Of a stretch of DNA of 64,000 nt, positions 1-7,956 are shown piece by piece (within the stretch, counting starts at the first letter, position 1; each line of letters starts with the position of its first letter). Both the position numbers and the translations under genes were made by a program. Under the pieces are notes generated by a model. The model was not told the DNA's origin. It did not search any database and saw only the letters and a program-made list of their open reading frames with translations. The stretch comes from Acidilobus saccharovorans 345-15. Its GTDB lineage: Archaea > Thermoproteota > Thermoprotei_A > Sulfolobales > Acidilobaceae. The stretch covers positions 558,001 to 622,000 of the forward strand of contig NC_014374.1 in assembly GCF_000144915.1 (NCBI RefSeq), written 5' to 3'.

Positions 1-630
1 GGGGTTTTTCCTCGGCGACAGCCTGGATGTTATAACTATGGCCGGGTCCCCGTCAAGGTGGGACCAGGTGGCCATCTCCCTCCACGAGTCGACGTCTATG
101 CAGTTATGTATTACGTCCGCCGGCCTCCCGCTGATCCTTGAGACGTCCTCGGCCGCGGCCCTTGACACGCCCACCAGGAGGGTGGGCCACTTGAGCGCGT
201 ACTTGAGGGACAGCCTGCCCAGGCCCTTCAGGGAGCCGCTGAGGAGCGAGTGGTTAGTGAGCACTGACGGCACGCCGGTTCCCCCGCTGGCTATCATTGA
301 GGTCATGAGGCCCAGCACTGAGGTCACGCCGTGGGCGTGAACTACGTCGACCGCGTTCCTCTTGACGAAGAGCGACGCCTTCGCTATTACAAGCGGGTCA
401 TAGGTGACGTCGTCCTTGGCCAGGAGGCGGGTCCCGATCCAGTAGACCAGGTAGCCGTCGCCCTTGACGAGGCCCGGCGGGCCCCTGTAGGAGCTGTTCT
501 CATGAGTTACAACCATCACCTCGTGGCCCAGCCTGCCCAGGGCCTTGGACAGCTCGCTTATGCTGGTCTCGACCCCTCCAACTCTTGGAGGGAACCAGTC
601 GCTGACCATTGCAATTCTCAGCGTCTCCAA
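1..630 (-). CDS. GT4-family glycosyltransferase (PIG-A/WcaA-like), C-terminus cut by window edge
   Basis: The minus strand stays open from TTG at 630 to base 1 (210 codons, no stop), so only the N-terminal part is present. Translation begins METLRIAMVSDWFPPRVGGV, the N-terminal Rossmann motif of GT4 transferases with its GG loop that contacts the nucleotide-sugar donor. Later there are HAHG-like (VVHAHG) and HNCIDVDSW segments, then ITSRLSPRKNP at the edge, which normally opens the donor-binding C-terminal domain. The start codon overlaps the last codons of the upstream gene (ends 618), so the two are probably co-transcribed. Likely role: sugar transfer to a lipid or protein glycan. Family assignment is firm; substrate is unknown. 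Confidence 0.85.
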   Translation of the reverse strand, partial: METLRIAMVSDWFPPRVGGVETSISELSKALGRLGHEVMVVTHENSSYRGPPGLVKGDGYLVYWIGTRLLAKDDVTYDPLVIAKASLFVKRNAVDVVHAHGVTSVLGLMTSMIASGGTGVPSVLTNHSLLSGSLKGLGRLSLKYALKWPTLLVGVSRAAAEDVSRISGRPADVIHNCIDVDSWREMATWSHLDGDPAIVITSRLSPRKNP

Positions 631-1460
631 CTCCCTGCGCCCCTGGCCTGCCTGAGCACGCGGTAGCTCCCGGTCACGACAAGCACAATAATGCCCGCTA
701 TGCTTGGCATCACCGTGTCCACAAGCCTGATGGACACCAGGAACAGGACAGCTAGCCCCACGGGATACCCCATGAACTTCAGCGCACCTATGACCCCTAA
801 GTCAAGGAAGCCCAGGGCCGCCGGGGTCGGCGCCGCGGACGTGACCCTGAGGATGACGTAAAGCAATATAAGGTCAAAGAGCGCAAGGTAGAGGCCGCTC
901 ATGAGGGCCACGAGCCACACCTTAATGACGTCTATGGCTATTATGGCAGAGCTCACGGCCAGGTAAGTTGCCATAAGCCTTCGGTCCCTGGACAGGAGCC
1001 TGAAGGCCTTGACCAGGTCCCTGACGGCTGACTTAACCGTCATGCCCTGGGGCTGGCCCGCCGCCACTGCTACAAGGGTGAGGGCCGCGGCGCCGAGCGC
1101 GTAGTGCCTTATTATCACAGCCAACAGCAGAAACGAAATTATTAGGCCCTCGGCGACCCACTCGACGGCAGCCGCCGCCATAACTGACGTCCTCTTGCCC
1201 TCCTTGACGTCAAGGTATGCTATTCTGAACGCCTCCTGGGCCGCCTTGCCCGCCGGGAGCAGGTTGCCCAGGGGAAAGCTGGCCACTATTGCGCCGAGCG
1301 ACTGAAGGTAGCTGACCCTGACGCCCAGGTACTTTAGCCCGGCCCTCCACCTCAGGGCCCAGAGCAGCGTAAGAACAACGTTTATCAGCGATCCCACTAG
1401 GACGGCGTAGCCCACCTCCTTAAGGTCGCTGAGTAGCGCCGTCAGCGAGAGGTCTAGCAA
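618..1460 (-). CDS. UPF0104 / AglD2-like integral membrane protein (flippase-like domain)
   Basis: A 280-residue, strongly hydrophobic protein with about seven to eight predicted membrane helices. The segment ASFPLGNLLPAGKAAQEAFR resembles the conserved region of the lysylphosphatidylglycerol synthetase/UPF0104 membrane family, which in archaea is often linked to glycolipid or dolichol-sugar biosynthesis. Start is TTG at 1460. It overlaps the start of the GT4 glycosyltransferase downstream, so a shared role in envelope glycan or glycolipid assembly is a reasonable inference. No catalytic residues can be named from sequence alone. Confidence 0.8.
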   Translation of the reverse strand: MLDLSLTALLSDLKEVGYAVLVGSLINVVLTLLWALRWRAGLKYLGVRVSYLQSLGAIVASFPLGNLLPAGKAAQEAFRIAYLDVKEGKRTSVMAAAAVEWVAEGLIISFLLLAVIIRHYALGAAALTLVAVAAGQPQGMTVKSAVRDLVKAFRLLSRDRRLMATYLAVSSAIIAIDVIKVWLVALMSGLYLALFDLILLYVILRVTSAAPTPAALGFLDLGVIGALKFMGYPVGLAVLFLVSIRLVDTVMPSIAGIIVLVVTGSYRVLRQARGAGSWRR

Positions 1461-1543
1461 GGCGCTGTCCTCAAGTACATTGAGCAGGGGGTCCTAGGAT
1501 TAAAGCCTAAGCTGGCCTCAGGGGACCTGACGCCTTTTAGTCC

Positions 1544-2305
1544 TCAAGTGTACCTGCCGCCGTTGATTCCAATTACCTGGCCGGTTATGTTGAGCGAGAG
1601 GGCTGGGTCGGCCAGGAAGTAGATGACCTCGGCCACCTCCTCGGGCTTTATTATCCTTCCCAGCGGGTGCATCTGCTCCACCTCCCGCCTTCTCCTTGGG
1701 TCGTTGAGTATGTCAGCCACCATGTCGGTCTCCACGAAGCTGGGCGCAACCGCGTTGACCCTTATGCCGTACTTCGCCAGCTCCACCGCGAGCCTCTTGG
1801 TGAGCTCAATTACGCCGCCCTTGGCAGTGCAGTAGGCCACGCTGGCCAGCACGTTCCCGGTCTGGCCAGCTATGCTTGCCAGGTTAACCACGGAGGCCCA
1901 GCTGGCCCTTCTCAGCAGGTCAAGGAGAGCCTTTGTGACCAGGAAGGGCCCCGTGAGGTCCACGTCCAGCACCTCCTTCCACCTCTCCGGGGTCAGACCC
2001 TCGAAGTCGTTGTAGTCAATTATGCCAGCGTTGTTTACGAGGACGTTAACGTAGGGCACCCTGCCGGAGAGCTCCTGGGCGAACTTGGACACGGACTCCC
2101 AGCTGGAGACGTCAACGCTGTAGTAGAGGACGCTGCGGGCCCCCTGCGCCCTGGCGTCTGAGGCAGTGCGCTCCGCCGCGTCCTGCCTGCTCCTGTAGGT
2201 GAACACGACGTTGAAGCCCGCCCTGGCGAACCTGAGCACGGTGGCCCTGCCTATGCCCCTGTCGCCGCCGGTGACGACAACATACCTCTCCTCCAAGGCG
2301 ACCAC
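1544..2305 (-). CDS. Short-chain dehydrogenase/reductase (FabG-like)
   Basis: A 253-residue classical SDR. It has the Rossmann dinucleotide motif TGGDRGIG at residues 12-19, the NNAG motif at 91-94, the catalytic Ser in NLAS (about 144), and the Tyr158-xxx-Lys162 pair in YCTAK. Length is normal for FabG-type 3-ketoacyl or sugar-alcohol dehydrogenases. Start is GTG at 2305 (TTG nine bases further in is an alternative). An arginine after the third glycine position (GGDRG) suggests NADP(H) preference, but this is weak. The physiological substrate cannot be inferred: the neighbours are a membrane protein and a TauE/SafE exporter, not a lipid pathway. Confidence 0.9.
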   Translation of the reverse strand: MVALEERYVVVTGGDRGIGRATVLRFARAGFNVVFTYRSRQDAAERTASDARAQGARSVLYYSVDVSSWESVSKFAQELSGRVPYVNVLVNNAGIIDYNDFEGLTPERWKEVLDVDLTGPFLVTKALLDLLRRASWASVVNLASIAGQTGNVLASVAYCTAKGGVIELTKRLAVELAKYGIRVNAVAPSFVETDMVADILNDPRRRREVEQMHPLGRIIKPEEVAEVIYFLADPALSLNITGQVIGINGGRYT

Positions 2306-2344
2306 CTCGCCGGCTCAGCGCGATGCCTGGAAAATAAAGCGCGG

Positions 2345-3196
2345 TCAGAGCGACAGGTGCAGGACCTTGAATATCATGTAGATGCCCACCAGCACTATTA
2401 TTATTCCATATGCCCTCTGGAGCGTCTTCTTAGGCGCCTTAACGGCCAGCGACGTGCCCAGGAAGCCCCCTCCTACGCCGCCAAGCACGTAGAGCAGCGA
2501 GATTATGAACAGGGTGTCGCCGTAAACAGCGTACTCAAGGCCGCCGGCCATGCCGAAGGTTCCGACGCTGAGCAGCGAGGTGCCTATGGCCCTGGTGATG
2601 CAGAGGCCTGAGGAGAACATGAGGGCGGGCACTATCAGGAACCCCCCTCCTATGCCGAAGTAGCCGCTTATCAGGCCAACCACGAACCCGAATATGGCCA
2701 CGAGGCTGGCCACCTTAGCGGTCAGCTTGGGGCACCTGGAGTAGGCCTCAACAACCCTGCTTACCTCCTCGTGGGTCCCGGCCTTGGCGGCGTTCCTGAA
2801 GAACCCTATGTAGACGCCGAGGACTATCATTGCTATGGCGAAGTACAGCAGCAGCCTTCCGCCCGGCGTTATGTGCCCCAGGTAGGTGCCCAGGAGGGCG
2901 CCGACCACTCCGACGCCCGCGAATATGCCTCCAACCTTAGGGGAGACGTTCCTCTTCTTGAGGTGCATGTAGGAGTTTATGTAGGCGTTCATGCCCACTG
3001 CAAGGTCTGTCGTTCCAAGGGCTATGTGTGCCGCGTTAGGTATGCTGCTGAGTCCGACGAAGTAGAGCAGCAATGGGACTGCGAGTATGGAGCCTCCCCC
3101 ACCTATGAGGCCCAGCGAGAACCCCACCACTACGCCTGAGATCACCGAGAGTATGTATTGCAGCATCGTTACGTGTATCATACTCTCACGCCCCAC
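2345..3196 (-). CDS. TauE/SafE (DUF81) family anion exporter
   Basis: A 283-residue membrane protein with eight or so helices in two similar halves. Each half begins with a glycine-rich segment: GLIGGGGSILAVPLLL near the N-terminus and GYFGIGGGFLIVPALM in the second half, the duplicated signature of the TauE/SafE family. Members move sulfite, sulfoacetate or other small anions across the cytoplasmic membrane. Starts at GTG 3196 or ATG 3181 are both possible; a TATA-like CTTATAAAG (minus strand, about 3240-3248) lies upstream and favours the inner start. Substrate is unknown, though sulfur compounds fit an organism that also carries a YeeE/YedE transporter (46169-47419). Confidence 0.85.
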   Translation of the reverse strand: MGRESMIHVTMLQYILSVISGVVVGFSLGLIGGGGSILAVPLLLYFVGLSSIPNAAHIALGTTDLAVGMNAYINSYMHLKKRNVSPKVGGIFAGVGVVGALLGTYLGHITPGGRLLLYFAIAMIVLGVYIGFFRNAAKAGTHEEVSRVVEAYSRCPKLTAKVASLVAIFGFVVGLISGYFGIGGGFLIVPALMFSSGLCITRAIGTSLLSVGTFGMAGGLEYAVYGDTLFIISLLYVLGGVGGGFLGTSLAVKAPKKTLQRAYGIIIVLVGIYMIFKVLHLSL

Positions 3197-3285
3197 AGCT
3201 ATTTACTTGTTTTCAGTATAGTTAACCTGTAAGACAGAAGCTTTATAAGTGTTTATCTTTTAATTAAATATATCCGGGCTGTCGT

Positions 3286-4464
3286 TCAGATGATGTCAAG
3301 CTTCTTGAGCTCCTTGAGCAGGTCCTGGTAGGCGACTATCTTGCTTATGTTCTTGGTGCCCCGGGGCCCTGGCATCTTCATGTAGAACCTGTTAACAGTG
3401 GCGTAGCTCCCGTGGACCCCCCTCTCCAGCAGCGACTTGGCTACCGGTACGATCGACGCCATGAGGCCGGCCAGGTTCGACTTGTCGTTTATCCTGGCGT
3501 TGACTATCACCTCGTCCCTGAACCCTCCGAAGGACTCGTACTCTATGTGCATGGCGACGAACTTCCTGTCGCCCAGGGGCTCGAGGTAGCCCGTGGGCCT
3601 TATGTAGTGGGGTGCGTCGTAGCCGAGTATGTCGGCAACCATGCTGCTCTTGGTGACCTCCTTGGAGTGGTTCCTCTCTGGCTCTGTGAGGCTGAGGAAG
3701 TCCGTGTTGCCGCCTATGTTGAACTGCGCCACCGACAGCACCCTGCGGCCCCTCTCAGCCATGTGCTCGAGCAGGTCGGCGGTCAGCGGCGTCGCGCCTG
3801 TGGCGGCATCATCACCTAAGACCAGGGCCCCAGCCCTCTCGAAGCGGCTCACGACGCCTGGGCTGTTGGCGGCGGCGGGGGGCGTCAGGTTGATGAAGGC
3901 CACGGGGTTCCCTGTCCTCAGCGAGTACTCGCTCGCGGCGTAGGCGTACGCCAGCGTGGCCCCCGCTGAGCACGTGGAGGCCAACTTGACGAACTCGCCC
4001 TCGCTCTCGACAAACCTCATGGGCTCCGTGGTTATCACGTTAACGATGACGTCAGGCTTAAGCTTCACGAGCTCAGAGATGAACTCCTCCAGGGCCTGCT
4101 GGGGGCTGCCCAGCGCGTCCTCAAGGCCTGAGGCATCTACATCAAGCCCCCTGAGGCTGCCGCAGTGGAGGCCCCTGCTCACAACTATGTCCTTCAGGGT
4201 CCTGGGCACCGAGCTGAACGGCGAGAGCTTAGAAGCTATTGAGTACATGTCCCTGCCAACCTTTGAGTTGTCAACGTCATACACTGCGACGACGTCTATG
4301 TCCTCCGGCCTGTGGGCCTTCATGTAGTTCACGAGGGGTATGCCCACGGGCTGTATCTCCCTTGCCTTCAGCTTCTCAAGGCCAGCGAGGAAGTATGAGG
4401 CGCCGCTGCCGGCGCCTATTAGCACAGTCCTTATCACATGTCCGCGCCCTTCCAAGCTGTTCAC
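3286..4464 (-). CDS. ino1: Inositol-1-phosphate synthase (INO1-like)
   Basis: A 392-residue protein with the N-terminal NAD-binding motif GAGSGASYF (about residues 17-25) and conserved segments typical of archaeal/bacterial myo-inositol-1-phosphate synthase: VYDVDNSKVGRD, FINLTPPAAANSPGV, GDDAATGATPLTADLLEHM, and NIGGNTDFLSL followed by NHSKEVTKSSMV. The enzyme converts glucose 6-phosphate to inositol 1-phosphate with transient NAD+ reduction, feeding archaetidylinositol-type membrane lipids and possibly inositol-based solutes. Start is GTG at 4464; TTG and GTG codons within the first 11 residues are alternatives because the NAD fold begins only at residue 11. It is followed on the same strand by the TauE gene after a promoter-like gap. 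Confidence 0.93.
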   Translation of the reverse strand: MNSLEGRGHVIRTVLIGAGSGASYFLAGLEKLKAREIQPVGIPLVNYMKAHRPEDIDVVAVYDVDNSKVGRDMYSIASKLSPFSSVPRTLKDIVVSRGLHCGSLRGLDVDASGLEDALGSPQQALEEFISELVKLKPDVIVNVITTEPMRFVESEGEFVKLASTCSAGATLAYAYAASEYSLRTGNPVAFINLTPPAAANSPGVVSRFERAGALVLGDDAATGATPLTADLLEHMAERGRRVLSVAQFNIGGNTDFLSLTEPERNHSKEVTKSSMVADILGYDAPHYIRPTGYLEPLGDRKFVAMHIEYESFGGFRDEVIVNARINDKSNLAGLMASIVPVAKSLLERGVHGSYATVNRFYMKMPGPRGTKNISKIVAYQDLLKELKKLDII

Positions 4465-4499
4465 CTAGGGATATTTACGCCTTTCACTTTCTGAAAGTC

Positions 4500-4778
4500 T
4501 CACTTGGAGACCACGTCGGGGGCCGCCAGCTCCGGGTTGAAGCTGACGTACTGTACCATGCTCCCCCTTATCAGTATCTTGCCCAGCCTGGCGACTATCT
4601 GCTTCCCGTCCTTGACCTCCACGGAGTTGTCAAGCACTAGGTTCATAGTTGAGTCAGTGACTAAGAGCTGGCCCACGTACTCGGTGCCGTCCTTCAGCTT
4701 AACGTATATCTGGCTGTCAACCGCATCCCTCAGGTACCTCAGCGGGTTGACGACCCTCTTCTCTTGGCTCGCGGCCAC
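4500..4778 (-). CDS. Sm-like (LSm) RNA-binding protein
   Basis: A 92-residue protein with the bipartite Sm fold: Sm1 IYVKLKDGTEYVGQLLVTDSTMNLVL, shown here as residues from about 24 to 49, and Sm2 KILIRGSMVQYV (about 67-78), whose I-RG-V pattern forms the uridine-binding pocket with the Sm1 MN pair. Archaeal Sm proteins form hexa- or heptameric rings that bind U-rich RNA. Start GTG at 4778; a TATA-like TTATAAAATTAACC (read on the minus strand as GGTTAATTTTATAAG) sits at 4822-4836. It shares a divergent 138-bp promoter region with the FAH-family gene at 4917. Confidence 0.95.
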   Translation of the reverse strand: MAASQEKRVVNPLRYLRDAVDSQIYVKLKDGTEYVGQLLVTDSTMNLVLDNSVEVKDGKQIVARLGKILIRGSMVQYVSFNPELAAPDVVSK

Positions 4779-4916
4779 GACTCAAGCACCCTGGTTTTCC
4801 GCGTAGAGCCTGTCACCTCATCTTATAAAATTAACCCTCCTAAGCCTCGAGCGGCGTCCTGCGTGGCCTGCAACCGCTTTTAAACTTCCCGAGGTCTTGG
4901 TGTCCCGTGACTTGCC

Positions 4917-5759
4917 TTGAGGCTTGCCTCCGTGCTTGTAGGGGGAGCCCCTCGGCTGGCGCTGGTCGAGGGGGGCCAGGTCTACCTGGCTCTGCTCAAC
5001 GGCTCACAGGTGGACCCGGCGGAGTTCTTCAGGGACCCGGTTAAGCTCGTGGGGAAGCTGGAGAGGGGGGAGCCCGTCCAGGGGCTCGACAGGCCGCTTG
5101 AGCCCCCGGTGCCCCAGCCCTCAAAGATAATTGGCATAGGCAAGAACTACGCGGCCCACGCCAGGGAGATGGGGTCCGTGGAGAGGCCGGTGTTCTTCAT
5201 GAAGGCCCCAAGCGCCCTGACGGGGCACCTCCACAGCATTGAGGTGCCTGAGTTCATACAGAAGCCGGACTACGAGGGCGAGGTAGTGATAGTCATTGGC
5301 AGGGCAGTGAAGCACGCTGGCAGGAGGGAGGCCCAGGAGGCCATACTCGGCTACATGGCTGGGAACGACGTGACCGCCAGGGAGCTCCAGTACGACGAGA
5401 GGCTCCCCTGGTGCCTCTCAAAGAGCCTGGACACTTTCTCGCCGACGGGGCCCTACGTCAAGGTCCTCGAGGACTACTCCGAGCTGCAGGGCTCGTGCGT
5501 GGAGACCTATATAAATGGCGAGAGGGTCCAGCACGGCTGCGCCGATGAGATGACATACGACTTTGCCGATATAGTGGTTGAGCTCTCGAAGTACATGAAG
5601 CTCTACCCCGGGGACCTGATATTCACTGGGACCCCGCCGGGCGTTGGACACCCGAGGGGGAGGTACCTTAAGGACGGCGACAGGGTTGAAATAGTGGTCA
5701 GGGGCCTCGACCCCCTGGTTAACGTCGTGGCCAGGCCCCCGGGGCCAAGGAGCTCATAG
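4917..5759 (+). CDS. Fumarylacetoacetate hydrolase (FAH) family protein
   Basis: A 280-residue protein with the FAH C-terminal fold. The divalent-metal ligands are visible as E120 and E122 (KPDYEGEVV) and D151 (GNDVTAREL), and the KNYAAHARE segment carries the usual active-site His. FAH relatives hydrolyse acylpyruvates, isomerise or decarboxylate homoprotocatechuate ring-fission products, or dehydrate sugar acids (2-keto-3-deoxy acids in archaea). Start TTG at 4917, with a TATA-like TTTTAAACTT about 35 bp upstream (4876-4887), so the mRNA is probably leaderless. The aldo/keto reductase that follows has its own promoter-like sequence. Exact reaction is not determinable. Confidence 0.9.
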   Translation: MRLASVLVGGAPRLALVEGGQVYLALLNGSQVDPAEFFRDPVKLVGKLERGEPVQGLDRPLEPPVPQPSKIIGIGKNYAAHAREMGSVERPVFFMKAPSALTGHLHSIEVPEFIQKPDYEGEVVIVIGRAVKHAGRREAQEAILGYMAGNDVTARELQYDERLPWCLSKSLDTFSPTGPYVKVLEDYSELQGSCVETYINGERVQHGCADEMTYDFADIVVELSKYMKLYPGDLIFTGTPPGVGHPRGRYLKDGDRVEIVVRGLDPLVNVVARPPGPRSS

Positions 5760-5822
5760 CTTCCTTCAAGTAAAAGCTTCAATTTAAAACTCCTAGTTCT
5801 TCGTTCAGGAGGGGTGCCCTGT

Positions 5823-6776
5823 TTGGAGTACACGGAGTTCGGGTCAACCAAGGAGAAGGTGCCCAGGATAGGGCTTGGAGCCTGGCAGTTCAGCGACGCC
5901 TGGGGGGTCACGGACTACCAGAAGGCAAAGGCTGCAATAGCCAAGGCCCTGGAGCTTGGCATGAACTTGATAGACACGGCCATGGTGTACGGCAACGGCA
6001 TGAGCGAGAAGTTCATAGGGGACGCCATAAGGGAGCTTGGGGTCCCGAGGAGCGAGGTCTTCATAGTAACTAAGATACCTGGCCACTTCCTAAGCTATGA
6101 CGACGTATTCAGGGCGGTCGACGGGAGCCTGAGGAGGCTCCAGACCAGCTTCATAGACGCCCTTGAGGCCCACTGGCCGCCGGCGTGGCACAACATACCC
6201 ACGTGCGAGTACGCCAGGGCCTTTGAGAGGCTAGTAGAGATGGGCAAGGTCAGGTACATAGGGCTGAGCAACTACCCTGTGGCGCTGATAGAGGAGTTCA
6301 GGTACTGCCTGAGCAGGCACGACGTGGAGGTGCTGGAGCTGAGGTACAACATAGTTGAGAGGCAGGCGGAGCAGCAGCACATACCGTATGCCGAGGCTAA
6401 CAGCATGACCGTGCTCGCCTGGAGCCCGCTGGCCCAGGCCGCCATACTGGGTAAGTACACGCTTGAGGACGTAACTAAGTTCAATGACGTCAGGAGGAAC
6501 AACCCGCTGTTCAGGCCCGAGAACTACTCGCAGATACTCCAGCTCGTTGAGGAGCTAAAGGAGGTTGCAAAGAAGTACGACAAGACTCTGTCACAGGTGG
6601 CCCTCAACTTCCTGCTCAGGGCCAGCAGCGCCGTGCTCCCGATACCCGGGGCCAAGTCGCCTGAGCAGGTCGAGGAGAACGCTGGGGCCACGGGCTGGGC
6701 CCTCTCGTATGAGGACTGGAGGCGCCTGGACGAGGCGAGCAAGAGGCTCAGGATATCATACGTTGACATACTATGA
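5823..6776 (+). CDS. Aldo/keto reductase
   Basis: A roughly 317-residue (beta/alpha)8 oxidoreductase. The AKR catalytic tetrad is readable: Asp and Tyr in NLIDTAMVYGNG, Lys in FIVTKIPG, His in LEAHWPP; the C-terminal PIPGAKSPEQVEENAGA segment is the NADPH-phosphate site. I choose TTG 5823 as start because GGAGG at 5808-5812 gives Shine-Dalgarno spacing of about ten, whereas GTG 5814 directly abuts it; both are in frame. A TATA-like AATTTAAAACT lies at 5780-5790. Function is generic carbonyl reduction, substrate unknown. The stop lies just before the promoter of the GcvT gene. Confidence 0.9.
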   Translation: MEYTEFGSTKEKVPRIGLGAWQFSDAWGVTDYQKAKAAIAKALELGMNLIDTAMVYGNGMSEKFIGDAIRELGVPRSEVFIVTKIPGHFLSYDDVFRAVDGSLRRLQTSFIDALEAHWPPAWHNIPTCEYARAFERLVEMGKVRYIGLSNYPVALIEEFRYCLSRHDVEVLELRYNIVERQAEQQHIPYAEANSMTVLAWSPLAQAAILGKYTLEDVTKFNDVRRNNPLFRPENYSQILQLVEELKEVAKKYDKTLSQVALNFLLRASSAVLPIPGAKSPEQVEENAGATGWALSYEDWRRLDEASKRLRISYVDIL

Positions 6777-6827
6777 GTGGGAAGCCCTCGCCACTTTTTA
6801 TTCTTCCCAGGCCCTTGGCCCGCAGGT

Positions 6828-7952
6828 GTGAGCTTGGCCCTCAGGACGGTTCAGCTCTCCTCCCTTCATGAAGGCCTAGGGGCGTCCTTCGGCGAGTTCG
6901 CCGGCTGGAGCGTCCCCATGGTTTACACCTCAACCATGGAGGAGCACATGGCCGTCAGGACCGACGTGGGCATATTTGACATAAGCCACATGGGGAGGCT
7001 GAGGCTCACGGGCCCCGACGCAGCGGAGCTCCTTGAGATCGTGTTTACCAAGAAGGTCTCTGCAACTAAGGAGGGCTTCATGAGCGGCCCCACACTCGCC
7101 CTCACGGAGCTGGCCAGGGTGATCGACGACGAGATGTGGTACAGGGTCTCTGACAACGAGTGGCTTGCCGTGCCAAACGCCGCCGTCACCGAGAGGATGA
7201 AGTCGCACCTGCAGCAGGCGGCGTCCTCCAGGGGGCTTAAGGTGAGCCTCGAGGACCTGACCTCGACGTATGCCATGCTGGCCATACAGGGCCCGAGGAG
7301 CCCCGAGGTAATGGAGAGGATGGGCCTCAAGGAGGCGGGCTCCCTGAAGCCCCTTCAGTTCCTCCTCAACGTTGGCCTGGGCGACGCCAGGGCCTTCCTC
7401 GTGAGCAGGAGCGGCTGGACCGGCGAGGACGGCTTCGAGGTGTGGGCCGCCCCAGGCGACGCCGAGAGGATATACAGGAAGGCCCTTGAGCTGGGGGCTA
7501 AGCCGGTGGGCATAGCGGCGAGGGACACCCTCAGGATAGAGATGGGCTTCGTGCTCGGAGGCAACGAGTACGGCGAGGACCCCCTCAAGTTCCCCTGCGC
7601 CCTGAGCCTAAGGTATGGCCTGGGGGCCATAGACTGGGGCAAGAGGGGCTTCATAGGTGAGGAGGCGCTCAGGGCGTGCAGGAGGGAGGGGCTGAGGTGG
7701 GTCAGGGTCGGGTTTGAGATGAAGAAGTCCTCCGCCAGGTTCATACCGAGGAACGGCTACAAGGTGATGGTTGACGACGTCGAGGTCGGCTGGGTGACGA
7801 GCGGCACCTTCAGCCCCGTGCTGCAGAGGGGCGTCGGGCAGGGCTACCTTGACGTGAGGTACGCCGTCTTCGGGGAGACGGTAACTATAGTGGACGAGAG
7901 GGGCAGGTCAGGGGAGGCCAAGATAGTTGACTTCCCGCTGATAAGGAGGTAG
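6828..7952 (+). CDS. gcvT: Aminomethyltransferase (glycine cleavage T-protein family)
   Basis: A folate/tetrahydropterin-binding GcvT-fold protein of about 374 residues. Typical segments: GASFGEFAGWSVPMVY, VGIFDISHMGRLRLTGPDA, LAIQGPRSPEVM, VSRSGWTGEDGFEVW, ARDTLRIEMGF and a C-terminal SGTFSPVLQRGVGQGYL. T-protein moves the methylene group from the aminomethyl-lipoyl H-protein to a tetrahydropterin. I place the start at GTG 6828: a TATA-like CTTTTTATT at 6793-6801 lies about 30 bp upstream, fitting a leaderless mRNA; an in-frame GTG at 6777 would add 17 unlikely residues containing that box. No gcvH or gcvP lies in the window. It precedes a YtcJ-like amidohydrolase by 4 bp, so the two form an operon. 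Confidence 0.9.
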   Translation: MSLALRTVQLSSLHEGLGASFGEFAGWSVPMVYTSTMEEHMAVRTDVGIFDISHMGRLRLTGPDAAELLEIVFTKKVSATKEGFMSGPTLALTELARVIDDEMWYRVSDNEWLAVPNAAVTERMKSHLQQAASSRGLKVSLEDLTSTYAMLAIQGPRSPEVMERMGLKEAGSLKPLQFLLNVGLGDARAFLVSRSGWTGEDGFEVWAAPGDAERIYRKALELGAKPVGIAARDTLRIEMGFVLGGNEYGEDPLKFPCALSLRYGLGAIDWGKRGFIGEEALRACRREGLRWVRVGFEMKKSSARFIPRNGYKVMVDDVEVGWVTSGTFSPVLQRGVGQGYLDVRYAVFGETVTIVDERGRSGEAKIVDFPLIRR

Positions 7953-7956
7953 CCCC

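Noticed and set aside
31-666. Plus-strand ORFs at 38-340 and 331-666
   Set aside because: Antisense shadows of the truncated GT4 glycosyltransferase, which is open on the minus strand to the window edge.
6777-6827. GTG 6777 as start of gcvT
   Set aside because: The extra 17 residues span the TATA box and do not resemble GcvT; GTG 6828 fits leaderless spacing.
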